A stretch of 64,000 nt of DNA. It comes from Parasalinivibrio latis (lineage in GTDB: Bacteria > Pseudomonadota > Gammaproteobacteria > Enterobacterales > Vibrionaceae). Under the pieces are notes generated by a model. That model was not told the origin of the DNA and searched no databases. It worked only from the letters and a program-made list of their open reading frames with translations. The DNA lies in the NCBI RefSeq assembly GCF_036825535.1, contig NZ_CP098812.1, positions 3,100,001 to 3,164,000 on the forward strand, given 5' to 3'. Positions 1-9,846 of the stretch are shown in pieces (within the stretch, counting starts at the first letter, position 1; each line of letters opens with the position of its first letter). Position numbers and translations under genes: made by a program.

Positions 1-1
1 A

Positions 2-3000
2 ACCATCACCGTCACCTACGATGTCACTGACGGACACACTACGGTTCAGCAAACCGCCACCATCACCGTCACCGGTACCAACGATGCACCGAAAGTCAGC
101 TCTGCTATTACTGAGGGTTACACCGAAGGTACCCCGGCTCAAACTATTGATCTAACAACCAACATCACCGATGTCGATGGTGACAGCCTGACCGTCGTTG
201 ATGGCAGCATCAAAGGCCTGACTGATGGTGTCACCGTTGATGGCAACAAGCTGACTATCGACCCATCCAACCCAGCATTTGATGGCCTCAAAGAAGGTGA
301 AACCAAAGAGATCAAAGTAACCTACCAGGTGACTGACGGCCATGGTGCGACGGTTGATCAGACTGCCACCATCACTGTTACCGGTACTAACGATCGCGCG
401 CATATCACTGGTGAGACCATTGGCTCTGTTACTGAAAATGACGCCACTACCGTACTTACAGACCACGGCAAGCTCGATATCACTGATCTGGATAACGGAG
501 AAGCGCACTTCAAGCCTGATGTCATTGAAGCCGAAGGCACATTGGGGAACCTGAGTATTGATGCCAACGGTGAATGGCACTATTCCGTTGAGAACAGCCT
601 GGTTAATTATCTGGGTGCTGGTGAAAGCAAAGTAGAAAGCTTCACGGTCACATCCGAGGACGGCACCACTCAAACAGTGACTGTCACCATCCATGGCACT
701 GATGACAAGCCAGTGGTTTCGGGCTCATTTACCAGCAAGGTAACAGAAGGAAATGAGGGGGATGCCCCGGTTACAGTATCCGGTACCATTGCAATAGCAG
801 ATGCTGACCAACACGATCATCCGGTGTTTGATAATGGCCAGTTCAAAGGCCTGTACGGTTCACTGGAGCTGAAAGGCGGCCACTGGACCTATACCCTGGA
901 CGAGGCAAAGGTTCAGCAGTTGCCTGAGGGTGAGGAAGTTACCGATACCGTCACGCTAACGGCTTCTGACGGTACCCAGCAGGAAATTTCTGTAGTTATT
1001 AGCGGTACTAATGACAATGCCATCATTGGTGGTGCTGACCACGTAACGGCATATGAAGACCTAACCACAAGAGTGCGAGGAATACTCTCCAGTTATGACG
1101 TAGATAATGCCCAAGATACCTTCAAAATCGAAACTTTAAACGGTAAATACGGCTCACTATCTATGTCAGCCGATGGTCTATGGACTTACAAGCTGAACAA
1201 CAGCTCAGACGCCGTCCAGCAGCTCCAGAAAGGTGAAATCAAAACCGAGACATTTACCGTGCACAGTGAGGATGGTACAGCTCACCAGATCACCGTTGAT
1301 GTTAAAGGTGAAAATGACAGCGCTGATATTACCGGCAACTTCACGGGCAAGGTAATAGAAGACCAAGGACAGGGTGACAAGCTGACCAGCCACGGAACAC
1401 TTGCAGTCAAAGACATCGATCACGATGAGTCTTACTTCAATACAACCGTGACCAAACCTGCTGATACCCTGGGCAACCTGACTATCGACCGTAATGGTAA
1501 TTGGACTTACGACGTCGACAACAGCAAGGTCCAGTATCTGGGCGCCGGTGACACTAAGGACGAAACCTTCACCGTTACGTCTGCAGACGGCACTGAGCAG
1601 AAGATCACCGTCACCATCACCGGCACTAACGACGCCGCCCATATCGACGGCACTGTTGTAGGTACTGTAACCGAAGACGGTGATTCCGATTACCTGCATA
1701 ACGACCCTGAGCTGCCTGATACCTCAACTTCTGAATCAGTTGAAGGCAAGCTGACGGTCGACGACATTGATGGGCAGGACGCCTTTAAAGCGTCTCAAAT
1801 CGACGGTAAGTACGGTCACTTTGAGATTGATACTGACGGTAGCTGGAAGTACGTCCTGGACAACAAGAGTGATGCTGTACAGCAGTTGTCTGGTAAGGAG
1901 ACTCAAACAGAGACCTTTACTGTGCATACTGCTGACGGCTCTTCCAAAGACATCGTTATTACCGTAAATGGTCACAATGACCATCCAGAAATCGGTTATG
2001 TTGATGCACCGGATCAGCATCGTGTAGACAAGTTCTATTACGAAGGTGATGGTGATGTCCGCGTGTTTAACGATATCACGCTGAAAGATGTCGACAGCTC
2101 AGAGTTCAGTCATGTCACTGTACGTATTACTGCCGGTATTAACGGCAACGTGCAGAACAACTATGATGCAGAGCACGACTTTATCTCCCTGTCTCCGGAA
2201 ATGGCCGGAAAATACGAGATTACTCAACATAACTACGCTGACCATGACGGTGCAGTCGTTGGCAGCTGGGAAATCACCGCTAAAGACGGTCACCAACTGA
2301 CTCACGATGAAGTACTGGAAGTCATCCGGAATGTGGAATACCGCAATACCATGACTGACCAAAACGGTGTCAGCAAGGCCATTGACGTATTTGTACAGGA
2401 TGACCAGGGTGCTCCAAGTTACGTGGTTATCTCTGATATGCACCTGCAAAATGCGTTGAGTGACCATGCTTCGGGCTCTGAAGACATGACAGTTACGGGC
2501 AATGTCCTGAGCAACGATGCATCAGACAAAGCCACTGATATCAATGTCGAGAGTTTCACCTTACATGGCCAGGAGTACACTGCCGGCAACCATCCTGTAA
2601 CAGTTCAGGAAGGTACTCTGATCCTCGAAACAAACGGTCACTACAGCTTCGCACCGGCACCAAACTGGAGTGGCAAGGTTCCGGATATCACCTACACCAC
2701 AAACCATGGTGGTACGGCAAAACTGGAAATCAGTGTCACGCCTGAAGTGGATGCTCCGACGCTGCAAATAGGCAATACCGACACCCAGACTATCTTCACA
2801 TTCGATAACGTGAACCTGGGTAACCATGAACTGGATGCAAATGTTGATGCAGGTTCCTTGATTGGTAACGGACAGGTCATCAAATGGCAGTCCACTAACC
2901 CTGGCCAGGATATCGAGATCGGTCGGGAAGATGTTTACCTGAAAAATGGCTCTGACAACCAGGCTCTGGAAGTCGAAGCCAATCCGGGTGATAAAAACAT

Positions 3001-4813
3001 CTACACAGATCTGGATCTGACTGCCGGTAAGCACTACCAGATGGGCTTTGATATTACAGCCAGGGTGATTAATCCGGGGTCTTGTAACCTGACCATCACC
3101 CTGACACCGATTGACGAGCACGGCAACGCAACCGGACAAAGCGAAACGCTGTACCGGTTTACGCCAAGCCAGGCTGGTTGGGTACGCGACAATGTGATTG
3201 ACCTGCCGGTTGAAACTTCAGGCAAATACCGTCTCGAAATTAATGGCGACAACGGTGATACCGTCGGAGCCGTTCTGGACAACGTGACATTTACAGCACA
3301 GTCAGGAGTAGGTTACGAAGACAACTTCATTAACCTGAACCCTATTGAGGCGAGCCTGACGGATACCGATGGCTCAGAAACGCTGAAAGTGGAACTGTCC
3401 GGCTTGCCTGATGACGCTGTAATTGTGGATGGCAATTCTGCCCACACCACAGTCCATGTCGTCAACGGTGTCGCTGATGTCAGCGGCCTTGATTTGGGCA
3501 ATCTGTCAGTGAAAACCTCGCAGGTCGGCGACTACAACGTCCGGGTAACTGCCACAGCGACTGAAACAGGAACAGGCGCAACTTCAAGTCAAGTTGCAGA
3601 TATGACTGTTTCGGTTAAGGAAGTCCCGGTACATCCTGAAAATATCATCAACGGGAACGGCGGTAACGATCAGTTCGTTCTAATTGGCAACAGTTATGGT
3701 GCTCAACTGGATGTCAGCCTCTCACCTTATCTCCAGGCAGATGGTACATGGGCGGATATCGGTGCAGGAGCAGGTCAGCAAATTAAAAAACTGGTAGATA
3801 CCACTATTGATACCGATCTGGTAATCAACAGCGGTGACAGCAATGATTATGTTGATTTGGGACTCAGCCGAGCAGACAACACCGTAAATGCAGGAAGCTC
3901 ACTGCCAAGCAATCATGGAATGTATAACGTTGCAATGCTGGAAGGCACCCACTTTATGCAAGACAGCATGCAGCAACTGACGGGGGATGATGGTCATCTC
4001 AAGCCGGACTACCAGTCTGATCTGCAAAGTGGCCACACTTCCAACAGAGAACTCCCTGGTAACAGTGAATTTGGTCACAGCCATCAGGGTAATCACCATG
4101 GTCAGCATGCCATTGAATTCCATACAAACAACCACCAGCATCCACTGGCTGATCTGGTCAATATGGGAAGCGGCAATGACACCGTGACTGGCGGAACAGG
4201 CACACTGGCTGCCTATGGCGGCGCAGGCAACGACACACTGAGCGGCGGCAGTGGCAGTGATGCCCTGCGCGGTGGCTCCGGCAACGATGTACTTCTGGGT
4301 GGAACCGGTGATGATATCCTGCGTGGCGATACCGGCAATGATGTTATCCAGGGTGGTACCGGCAGCGACATTCTAATTGGTGACGGAGGCGCAGATACCT
4401 TCCGCTGGACAGCAGAAGATATCGACCACCAGCACAGCGTTGATGTCATAAAAGACTTTGAACTGAGCAAAGACAAACTAGACCTGTCTGGCCTGATTCA
4501 TGAAAACAGCAACGGCATTTTTGACAATGTTACTGTTGAAGTTTCCAAAGGCAGCCGCGGTAACCTTCAGGATGTATCCATCCAAATCGATACCGACGGT
4601 GACCACAGAGCCAACCAGGAAATTGTTCTGGAGGATATCAACAAGCACGAACTGACAAGTATTGTCGGTTCCAGCCATGGTAATGGCGTTGTCCAGAATA
4701 CAACGCTAAACACAGATCAAGTAAAAGCACTGTTTGATCATGTCGACACACAGAGTGTCCACACCGAATCACACATTCTGCTTCAAGATCCGGAAGATCT
4801 TCATCATCTGTAA
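2..4813 (+). CDS. Large RTX/VCBS adhesin, C-terminal part (LapA/FrhA-like), 5' truncated by window edge
   Basis: The frame is open from the first bases, so the start lies outside the window; about 1,600 residues are visible. In order: repeats of about 100 residues whose joints carry GTNDxxx motifs (VCBS/bacterial Ig-like fold); a different module around 1990-2440; a beta-rich possible ligand-binding module around 2760-3290; a His-rich linker around 3950-4140; glycine/aspartate nonapeptide RTX repeats around 4166-4400; and a C-terminal region of the type I secretion target kind (ADTFRW, then DVIKDF). Such proteins leave the cell through a LapBCE exporter, fold outside with Ca2+ and hold the cell to surfaces. 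The matching exporter genes follow directly. Whether it has an N-terminal LapG cleavage site cannot be seen. The family call is firm; the ligand is unknown. Confidence 0.93.
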   Translation, partial: TITVTYDVTDGHTTVQQTATITVTGTNDAPKVSSAITEGYTEGTPAQTIDLTTNITDVDGDSLTVVDGSIKGLTDGVTVDGNKLTIDPSNPAFDGLKEGETKEIKVTYQVTDGHGATVDQTATITVTGTNDRAHITGETIGSVTENDATTVLTDHGKLDITDLDNGEAHFKPDVIEAEGTLGNLSIDANGEWHYSVENSLVNYLGAGESKVESFTVTSEDGTTQTVTVTIHGTDDKPVVSGSFTSKVTEGNEGDAPVTVSGTIAIADADQHDHPVFDNGQFKGLYGSLELKGGHWTYTLDEAKVQQLPEGEEVTDTVTLTASDGTQQEISVVISGTNDNAIIGGADHVTAYEDLTTRVRGILSSYDVDNAQDTFKIETLNGKYGSLSMSADGLWTYKLNNSSDAVQQLQKGEIKTETFTVHSEDGTAHQITVDVKGENDSADITGNFTGKVIEDQGQGDKLTSHGTLAVKDIDHDESYFNTTVTKPADTLGNLTIDRNGNWTYDVDNSKVQYLGAGDTKDETFTVTSADGTEQKITVTITGTNDAAHIDGTVVGTVTEDGDSDYLHNDPELPDTSTSESVEGKLTVDDIDGQDAFKASQIDGKYGHFEIDTDGSWKYVLDNKSDAVQQLSGKETQTETFTVHTADGSSKDIVITVNGHNDHPEIGYVDAPDQHRVDKFYYEGDGDVRVFNDITLKDVDSSEFSHVTVRITAGINGNVQNNYDAEHDFISLSPEMAGKYEITQHNYADHDGAVVGSWEITAKDGHQLTHDEVLEVIRNVEYRNTMTDQNGVSKAIDVFVQDDQGAPSYVVISDMHLQNALSDHASGSEDMTVTGNVLSNDASDKATDINVESFTLHGQEYTAGNHPVTVQEGTLILETNGHYSFAPAPNWSGKVPDITYTTNHGGTAKLEISVTPEVDAPTLQIGNTDTQTIFTFDNVNLGNHELDANVDAGSLIGNGQVIKWQSTNPGQDIEIGREDVYLKNGSDNQALEVEANPGDKNIYTDLDLTAGKHYQMGFDITARVINPGSCNLTITLTPIDEHGNATGQSETLYRFTPSQAGWVRDNVIDLPVETSGKYRLEINGDNGDTVGAVLDNVTFTAQSGVGYEDNFINLNPIEASLTDTDGSETLKVELSGLPDDAVIVDGNSAHTTVHVVNGVADVSGLDLGNLSVKTSQVGDYNVRVTATATETGTGATSSQVADMTVSVKEVPVHPENIINGNGGNDQFVLIGNSYGAQLDVSLSPYLQADGTWADIGAGAGQQIKKLVDTTIDTDLVINSGDSNDYVDLGLSRADNTVNAGSSLPSNHGMYNVAMLEGTHFMQDSMQQLTGDDGHLKPDYQSDLQSGHTSNRELPGNSEFGHSHQGNHHGQHAIEFHTNNHQHPLADLVNMGSGNDTVTGGTGTLAAYGGAGNDTLSGGSGSDALRGGSGNDVLLGGTGDDILRGDTGNDVIQGGTGSDILIGDGGADTFRWTAEDIDHQHSVDVIKDFELSKDKLDLSGLIHENSNGIFDNVTVEVSKGSRGNLQDVSIQIDTDGDHRANQEIVLEDINKHELTSIVGSSHGNGVVQNTTLNTDQVKALFDHVDTQSVHTESHILLQDPEDLHHL
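74..1990 (+). repeat. Array of VCBS-type repeats of about 100 residues within the adhesin
   Basis: Joint motifs of the GTND type recur near 74, 382, 694, 1004, 1306, 1621 and 1969, a period of roughly 305-350 bases. Protein similarity between units is clear (SVTEND, KVTEGN, KVIEDQ and TVTEDG follow the joints), but DNA identity is only moderate. These are therefore old protein-level repeats, not a fresh tandem duplication. Confidence 0.85.
4166..4400 (+). repeat. RTX (hemolysin-type Ca2+-binding) nonapeptide repeats
   Basis: About nine consecutive GGxGNDxLx units (for example GGAGNDTLS, GGSGNDVLL, GGTGDDILR) precede the secretion signal. In this family they bind Ca2+ in a beta-roll and fold only after export. 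Confidence 0.9.
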
Positions 4814-4821
4814 CTGAAAGG

Positions 4822-4860
4822 TACGGGCGCAGCTTTTGGCTGCGCCCGTATTTTCGTTTT
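4822..4860 (+). terminator. Rho-independent terminator after the adhesin
   Basis: A perfect 12-bp GC-rich stem (4822-4833 with 4839-4850) and a 5-nt loop are followed by a T-rich tract. It lies between the adhesin stop and the exporter start, so the exporter depends on read-through or its own promoter. Confidence 0.85.
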
Positions 4861-4885
4861 TTAAATTCAGTAGAGAGAATTCGCG

Positions 4886-7081
4886 GTGACTTCAACCACC
4901 AAATTGAAACCGCAGTGGAGTATTCCGGCCTCGGCCCAGACCACCGAAGACCCCTTGCTTGACTGTCTGGTACTGCTTACCGAGCACTACGGTAACCCCT
5001 GCTCCAGTGATGCGCTGACAGCCGGGCTTCCGATGACCGGTGCCTGCCTGACGCCAGGGCTTTTCCCCCAGGCGGCTGGCCGGGCGGGGTTAAGTGCTCG
5101 CCTGCTTCGAAAACCGCTCGACCAGATTTCATCCATGCTGTTCCCATGCGTATTACTGCTCAGGGACCAGAAAGCTTGCCTGTTACACCGGATGGGATCA
5201 GAGAATGGGCGCAATGTCGCGGTAATCCAGTTGCCTGAAAACGGCGGTGAAACAGAAATCCCGCTCGAAGAGCTGGAGGCCATCTATACCGGCTATACCA
5301 TCCTGGTAAAAATGCAGTACCGGGGTGACCGCAGTGTCGACCTCCACCTGCACAACACCCAGGAACACTGGCTCAAGGTCATGCTGCGTGACGCCATGCC
5401 CATCTACCGGGATGCGCTGCTGGCTTCACTGGTGATAAACCTGTTCGCGCTGGTATCCCCCCTGTTTATGATGAACGTCTACGACAAGATTGTCCCCAAC
5501 CTTGCCTTCGAATCCCTCTGGGTTCTGGCAAGCGGTGCGGCACTGGCGTTTATTTTTGACTTCACCCTGCGCTCACTTCGCAGCTCGCTTATCGACATAG
5601 CCGGGAAAAAAATCGACATCATTGTCTCTTCCCGCCTGTTTGCCAAACTGATGGGGATGCCCCTGGCAAACCGCTCGCCAAGTGTCGGCGGCATGGCAAA
5701 ACAGATGAGCGAGTTTGATTCCGTCAGGGATATGCTGACTTCCGCAACCCTGACCACCCTGGTAGACCTGCCATTCGCCCTGTTCTTCCTGTTTGTAATT
5801 TATGTGGTGTCCGGCGACCTTGCTGCCGTGCCGTTTTTTGCCGGCCTGCTGATTATCGGGTACACCTTCTGGGTACAGCCGCGCCTGCGAGAAGCCATTG
5901 AGGAAAGCAATAAGTTCGCAAGTCTGAAAAACGGCCACCTGGTGGAAAGCCTTTCTGCCATTGAATCTATCAAGGCAAGCGTTGCTGAAGGGCTGGTACA
6001 GCGTACCTGGCAGCAGATGATTGCTCACACCGCCAACTGGAACCTCAAGGTTAAAAAGATCTCCCAGTCGGTCTCCTACCTGGCAACCTTCGTCACCCAG
6101 ATGACCTCTATTGTTGTAGTCATCCTCGGGGTATATCGCTTGTCTCAGGGAGAACTTTCCATGGGCGGCATTATTGCAGCAGTGATGCTATCTGGCCGCG
6201 CTGTGGCACCGATGGCACAGCTTGCCAACCTGCTGACCCGTACCAACCAGACAGCCAGCGCCCTTCGCCAGCTTGATACCATTATGAATGCGGAAGATGA
6301 GTTCGCCGACAAAGGCCACCTTATCAGCCGCAAACGCCTGAGCGGCCATATCCAGGCTGACAACATCGGATTTACCTACCCGAACTCAGAAAAGCCGGTG
6401 ATCTACCCAAGCTCCCTGACCATCAATGCCGGAGAGCGAATCGCTATTATCGGCAAGAATGGTTCGGGAAAAACATCGCTGTTGAAGATGATGGCTGGCC
6501 TTTTCCACCCAAGCCAGGGCAGCCTGCGCTATGACGGCATCGACAGCAAACAGATCCACCCGGCAGACCTTCGCCACAACGTCGGTTACATGCCGCAGGA
6601 CATCACCCTGTTCCACGGTTCCATCCGCGACAACATCATGTTCGGCACCCGCCAGGTCAGCGAACACCAGTTGATCAGGGCAGTGCAACTGTCCGGTGTT
6701 GGCATGTTCACCAGCAAGGATTCCGAGGGTCTGGACAAAGAAGTCGGAGAGCTGGGAGAAACCCTTTCCCGGGGACAGCGCCAGTCCGTAGCCCTTGCCC
6801 GCGCGATCCTCAACGATCCGCCAATACTGGTGATGGACGAACCCACCGCCAGTATGGATGCCACCGCAGAGAAACAGTTCACTCACGCCATGATGCGGGT
6901 CAGCAGTGAACGTACGCTGCTGCTCGTCACCCACAAGATGTCCCTGCTCAACCTGGTAGACCGCATTATCGTGGTCGACAACGGCCGAATCGTCCTCGAT
7001 GGCCCACGTGAGCAAGTGATGGCAAAACTCCATGGCCATCAGGAGCCACAACGCATCCAGGCAGGAGGGCAGCATGAATAA
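4886..7081 (+). CDS. lapB: Type I secretion ABC transporter/ATPase, LapB/LssB family
   Basis: This 731-residue inner-membrane permease-ATPase would drive adhesin export. An N-terminal peptidase-C39-like domain (about 15-130) lacks a recognisable catalytic Cys/His arrangement, as expected for exporters that bind but do not cut their RTX substrate. The membrane domain spans about 160-440. The nucleotide-binding domain carries Walker A GKNGSGKT (about 523-530), Q-loop YMPQD, signature LSRGQ (about 626), Walker B ILVMDEP and the H-loop LVTHK. The start is GTG with a purine-rich AGAGAG upstream. The stop overlaps the next gene by 8 bases (ATGAATAA), so translation is probably coupled. Confidence 0.93.
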   Translation: MTSTTKLKPQWSIPASAQTTEDPLLDCLVLLTEHYGNPCSSDALTAGLPMTGACLTPGLFPQAAGRAGLSARLLRKPLDQISSMLFPCVLLLRDQKACLLHRMGSENGRNVAVIQLPENGGETEIPLEELEAIYTGYTILVKMQYRGDRSVDLHLHNTQEHWLKVMLRDAMPIYRDALLASLVINLFALVSPLFMMNVYDKIVPNLAFESLWVLASGAALAFIFDFTLRSLRSSLIDIAGKKIDIIVSSRLFAKLMGMPLANRSPSVGGMAKQMSEFDSVRDMLTSATLTTLVDLPFALFFLFVIYVVSGDLAAVPFFAGLLIIGYTFWVQPRLREAIEESNKFASLKNGHLVESLSAIESIKASVAEGLVQRTWQQMIAHTANWNLKVKKISQSVSYLATFVTQMTSIVVVILGVYRLSQGELSMGGIIAAVMLSGRAVAPMAQLANLLTRTNQTASALRQLDTIMNAEDEFADKGHLISRKRLSGHIQADNIGFTYPNSEKPVIYPSSLTINAGERIAIIGKNGSGKTSLLKMMAGLFHPSQGSLRYDGIDSKQIHPADLRHNVGYMPQDITLFHGSIRDNIMFGTRQVSEHQLIRAVQLSGVGMFTSKDSEGLDKEVGELGETLSRGQRQSVALARAILNDPPILVMDEPTASMDATAEKQFTHAMMRVSSERTLLLVTHKMSLLNLVDRIIVVDNGRIVLDGPREQVMAKLHGHQEPQRIQAGGQHE

Positions 7082-8462
7082 GCCGGTATCCATGACCCCG
7101 ACAGAGCTGGAAATGGTGGACGACGTATACGGTGCCATGATGATGGAAGCGCCGGTGCGCTACCGCTGGATTGTCTGGACCATCGTCACCATGGTGTTGC
7201 TGTTTATCATCTGGGCCAACTTTGCTTCTCTCGACCGGGTAACCCGGGCAACCGGCAAAGTGATACCGTCCACCCAGGTCCAGGTTATCCAGAGCCTTGA
7301 CGGCGGCATCCTTGAAGATATGTACGTTAAAACCGGCCAGGCCGTAATCAAAGGTGAACCGCTGGTAAGAATTGACGACACGCGTTTTCGTTCCGACCTT
7401 GCCCAGCAAGAAGAAGAACAGGACAGCCTGCGCGCCAACATTCTCAGGATGAAACAGGAACTTGCCAGCATCAAGCTCGCGCCGGTTTCATCTGACTGGC
7501 GTGAGCAGGTCCGTATCGACAAAGCCCCGCTTGCGTTCCCGGCTGATTTGGAAAGTGGCGAACCAGAACTGGTTTCCCGTCAACGCCAGGAATACGCTGG
7601 CCGACTGGACAACCTGAAAAACAGCGTTGATATCCTCGCCCGCCAGATCCTGCAAAAGCAGCAGGAAAGCAACGAGCTGCAAACCAAGATCCAGACCATC
7701 AAAAACAGCCTCAAGCTCATCACCAGAGAGCTGTCGATGACTAAGCCTCTGGCGAAAAAAGGCATTGTGCCAGAAGTGGAACTGCTCAAGTTGCAAAGGC
7801 AGGTCAACGATATGCGTGGCCAGCTTGCCTCACTCAAGCAGACCCAGCCGAAAATCAAGGCGACCTTTGATGAAGCCATTCTCAAACGCCGCGAAGCCGT
7901 GCTCGCTTTTACCAACGACACCCGATCCAAGCTGAGCGAACTGGAGACCAAGCTTTCCCGCCTCAATCAGGCTCAGGTGGGCGCACAGGACAAGGTCGAC
8001 AAAGCAGTTATCTATTCCCCGGTAACCGGTTCAATCAAAACCATCCATATCAACACGCTGGGGGGGGTCGTCCGCCCGGGTGAAGACATCCTGGAAATTG
8101 TACCGACAGAAGACCAGTTGCTGATTGAAGCCAAGGTTAAACCGAAGGACATCGCTTTTCTTCACCCAGGCCTGCCGGCAGTGGTGAAGGTCACGGCCTA
8201 CGATTTCACCCGCTATGGGGGACTCAAGGGCACCGTTGAGCACATCAGTGCTGACACCACTCAGGATAAGGAAGGCAACAGCTTCTACCTGGTCCGTATC
8301 CGTACCAACCGCTCCAGCCTGACCCGCAATGATGGCACTCCAATGCCGATTATCCCGGGCATGCTGACCTCGGTGGACATCATTACCGGCAAACGCACGG
8401 TACTGGACTACATCCTGAACCCTATCCTGCGAGCCAAAGAAAATGCGCTCCGTGAACGTTAA
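7074..8462 (+). CDS. lapC: Type I secretion membrane fusion protein, HlyD/LapC family
   Basis: This 462-residue periplasmic adaptor joins the ABC transporter to the outer-membrane channel. A short cytosolic N-terminus and one membrane segment (about 25-47, WIVWTIVTMVLLFIIW) are followed by a lipoyl/barrel half, a long coiled-coil hairpin rich in Gln, Lys and Leu (about 115-315), and the returning lipoyl and beta-barrel domains (VIYSPVTGSI onward). I chose ATG 7074 over an in-frame upstream ATG because AGGAGGG lies 4-10 bases before it and it overlaps the lapB stop. Length is normal for HlyD proteins. Confidence 0.93.
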   Translation: MNKPVSMTPTELEMVDDVYGAMMMEAPVRYRWIVWTIVTMVLLFIIWANFASLDRVTRATGKVIPSTQVQVIQSLDGGILEDMYVKTGQAVIKGEPLVRIDDTRFRSDLAQQEEEQDSLRANILRMKQELASIKLAPVSSDWREQVRIDKAPLAFPADLESGEPELVSRQRQEYAGRLDNLKNSVDILARQILQKQQESNELQTKIQTIKNSLKLITRELSMTKPLAKKGIVPEVELLKLQRQVNDMRGQLASLKQTQPKIKATFDEAILKRREAVLAFTNDTRSKLSELETKLSRLNQAQVGAQDKVDKAVIYSPVTGSIKTIHINTLGGVVRPGEDILEIVPTEDQLLIEAKVKPKDIAFLHPGLPAVVKVTAYDFTRYGGLKGTVEHISADTTQDKEGNSFYLVRIRTNRSSLTRNDGTPMPIIPGMLTSVDIITGKRTVLDYILNPILRAKENALRER

Positions 8463-8487
8463 CAACAAAAACAACAGGAGAACTGTA

Positions 8488-9846
8488 ATGAACCATCCCT
8501 TGCTCCGCCATGCTAAGCGGAGTTTGGCCGCGCTTGCCATCGCATCCGCACTGACACCGGGGCTGGCATGCAGCCAGACCCTGGAACAGGCGGTCGCCAA
8601 TACCCTGGATACCAATCCGGCGATCCGCCAGGCATTCAATCAGTTTAAGGCACGCGAAGAACAGGTTAACCAGGCCCAGGCCGGTTACCTTCCAACCATC
8701 GACCTGACCGCAGGAATCGGCCGCGAAGAAGTGGACAACCCGGTTTCCCGCGCCAAAGGGGGAACCACCAGCCTCAACCGCGGTGAAGCCGGGGTATCTA
8801 TCAAGCAGGTACTTTTTGACGGGTTCCGTACCGCCAACGAAGTGGACCGCTTCAGCCGTGAAGCCAGCTCTGAGCAATGGAAGCTATACGGTACAGCGGA
8901 AAACAAGGCGTTGGATGCCGTCAAAGTGTACCTGAATTACCTTCGTGCAAAGCAGGTAGTGGTACTGTCTGAGAAGAACCTCAAGAGCCACGAAGAAACC
9001 TACGACCAGATCAAACAGAAAACCGAATACGGTCTTGGCTCCACTGCCGACCTGTCACAGGTAACCGGTCGCCTTGCCCGCGCACGCGCCAACCTGATTT
9101 CGGCAAAAAACAATCTGCTTGATACCGAAAGCCAGTTTTTCCGTGTGGTCAACCAGGCACCCAAAGATTTGATCAAACCTATGCCTGACACCTCTATGTT
9201 GCCCAAAGACCTCAAGGCTGCACTGGAAGAAGCCAAGGCCAACCAACCAGCCCTGCATTCAGCAATGAATGACATTGAAGCCGCCCGCTTTGAGCGCAAA
9301 TCAGCCAAGTCCAACTATTACCCGGAAGTCAGTGTTGAGCTGAACGGTGGTTGGAACAATAACCTCGGCGGTACAGAAGGTTATGCCAATGACCTGCAGG
9401 CGATGGTCCGGATGCGTTACAACCTGTTCAACGGTGGCAGTGACTCAGCCCGTGAGCGGGAAGCATCCTACAAACTGGGACAGGCACAGGAGATTGAACA
9501 GAACACCTTCCGTGAAGTAGTAGAAGGCACCACCCTGGCGTGGAATGCCTCTGAAAGCCTCCTGCAGCAAATGAAGTTCCTGAAAGAACACGTCATTGCA
9601 GCCAAACAGACGCTCGAAGCCTACGACCAGCAATTCCGCATCGGCCAACGTACCCTGCTTGACGTTCTGGATGCAGAAAACGAGCTGTTCAATGCCCGTA
9701 AAGACTACATCAACGCAGAGTATGACCACCTGATTGCCCAGTACCGTATTCTCAACGCTACCGGCAGCCTGCTGTCATCCCTGCGCGTTACAGCACCGGA
9801 TATCTGGCAAGGTGAAGATCAATACGAAGGAGGAATCACACGATGA
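8488..9846 (+). CDS. lapE: Outer-membrane channel of type I secretion, TolC/LapE family
   Basis: This 452-residue protein has a signal peptide (RRH-type basic start, hydrophobic core, probable cleavage near GLACSQ). Two similar halves of long helices are typical of outer-membrane efflux proteins: QAVANTLDTNPAIRQA in the first, and the second half ending LDVLDAENELFNARKDY. It would supply the trimeric outer-membrane exit for the adhesin. ATG 8488 is preceded by CAGGAG at a good distance; an upstream in-frame ATG lacks one. The stop overlaps the next start as ATGA, so lapB, lapC, this gene and the OmpA lipoprotein form one translationally coupled operon. Confidence 0.92.
   Translation: MNHPLLRHAKRSLAALAIASALTPGLACSQTLEQAVANTLDTNPAIRQAFNQFKAREEQVNQAQAGYLPTIDLTAGIGREEVDNPVSRAKGGTTSLNRGEAGVSIKQVLFDGFRTANEVDRFSREASSEQWKLYGTAENKALDAVKVYLNYLRAKQVVVLSEKNLKSHEETYDQIKQKTEYGLGSTADLSQVTGRLARARANLISAKNNLLDTESQFFRVVNQAPKDLIKPMPDTSMLPKDLKAALEEAKANQPALHSAMNDIEAARFERKSAKSNYYPEVSVELNGGWNNNLGGTEGYANDLQAMVRMRYNLFNGGSDSAREREASYKLGQAQEIEQNTFREVVEGTTLAWNASESLLQQMKFLKEHVIAAKQTLEAYDQQFRIGQRTLLDVLDAENELFNARKDYINAEYDHLIAQYRILNATGSLLSSLRVTAPDIWQGEDQYEGGITR

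Noticed and set aside
74..1990. Adhesin repeats as a satellite or recombination hot spot
   Set aside because: Unit lengths vary and DNA identity between units is only moderate, so this is a diverged protein-level array.
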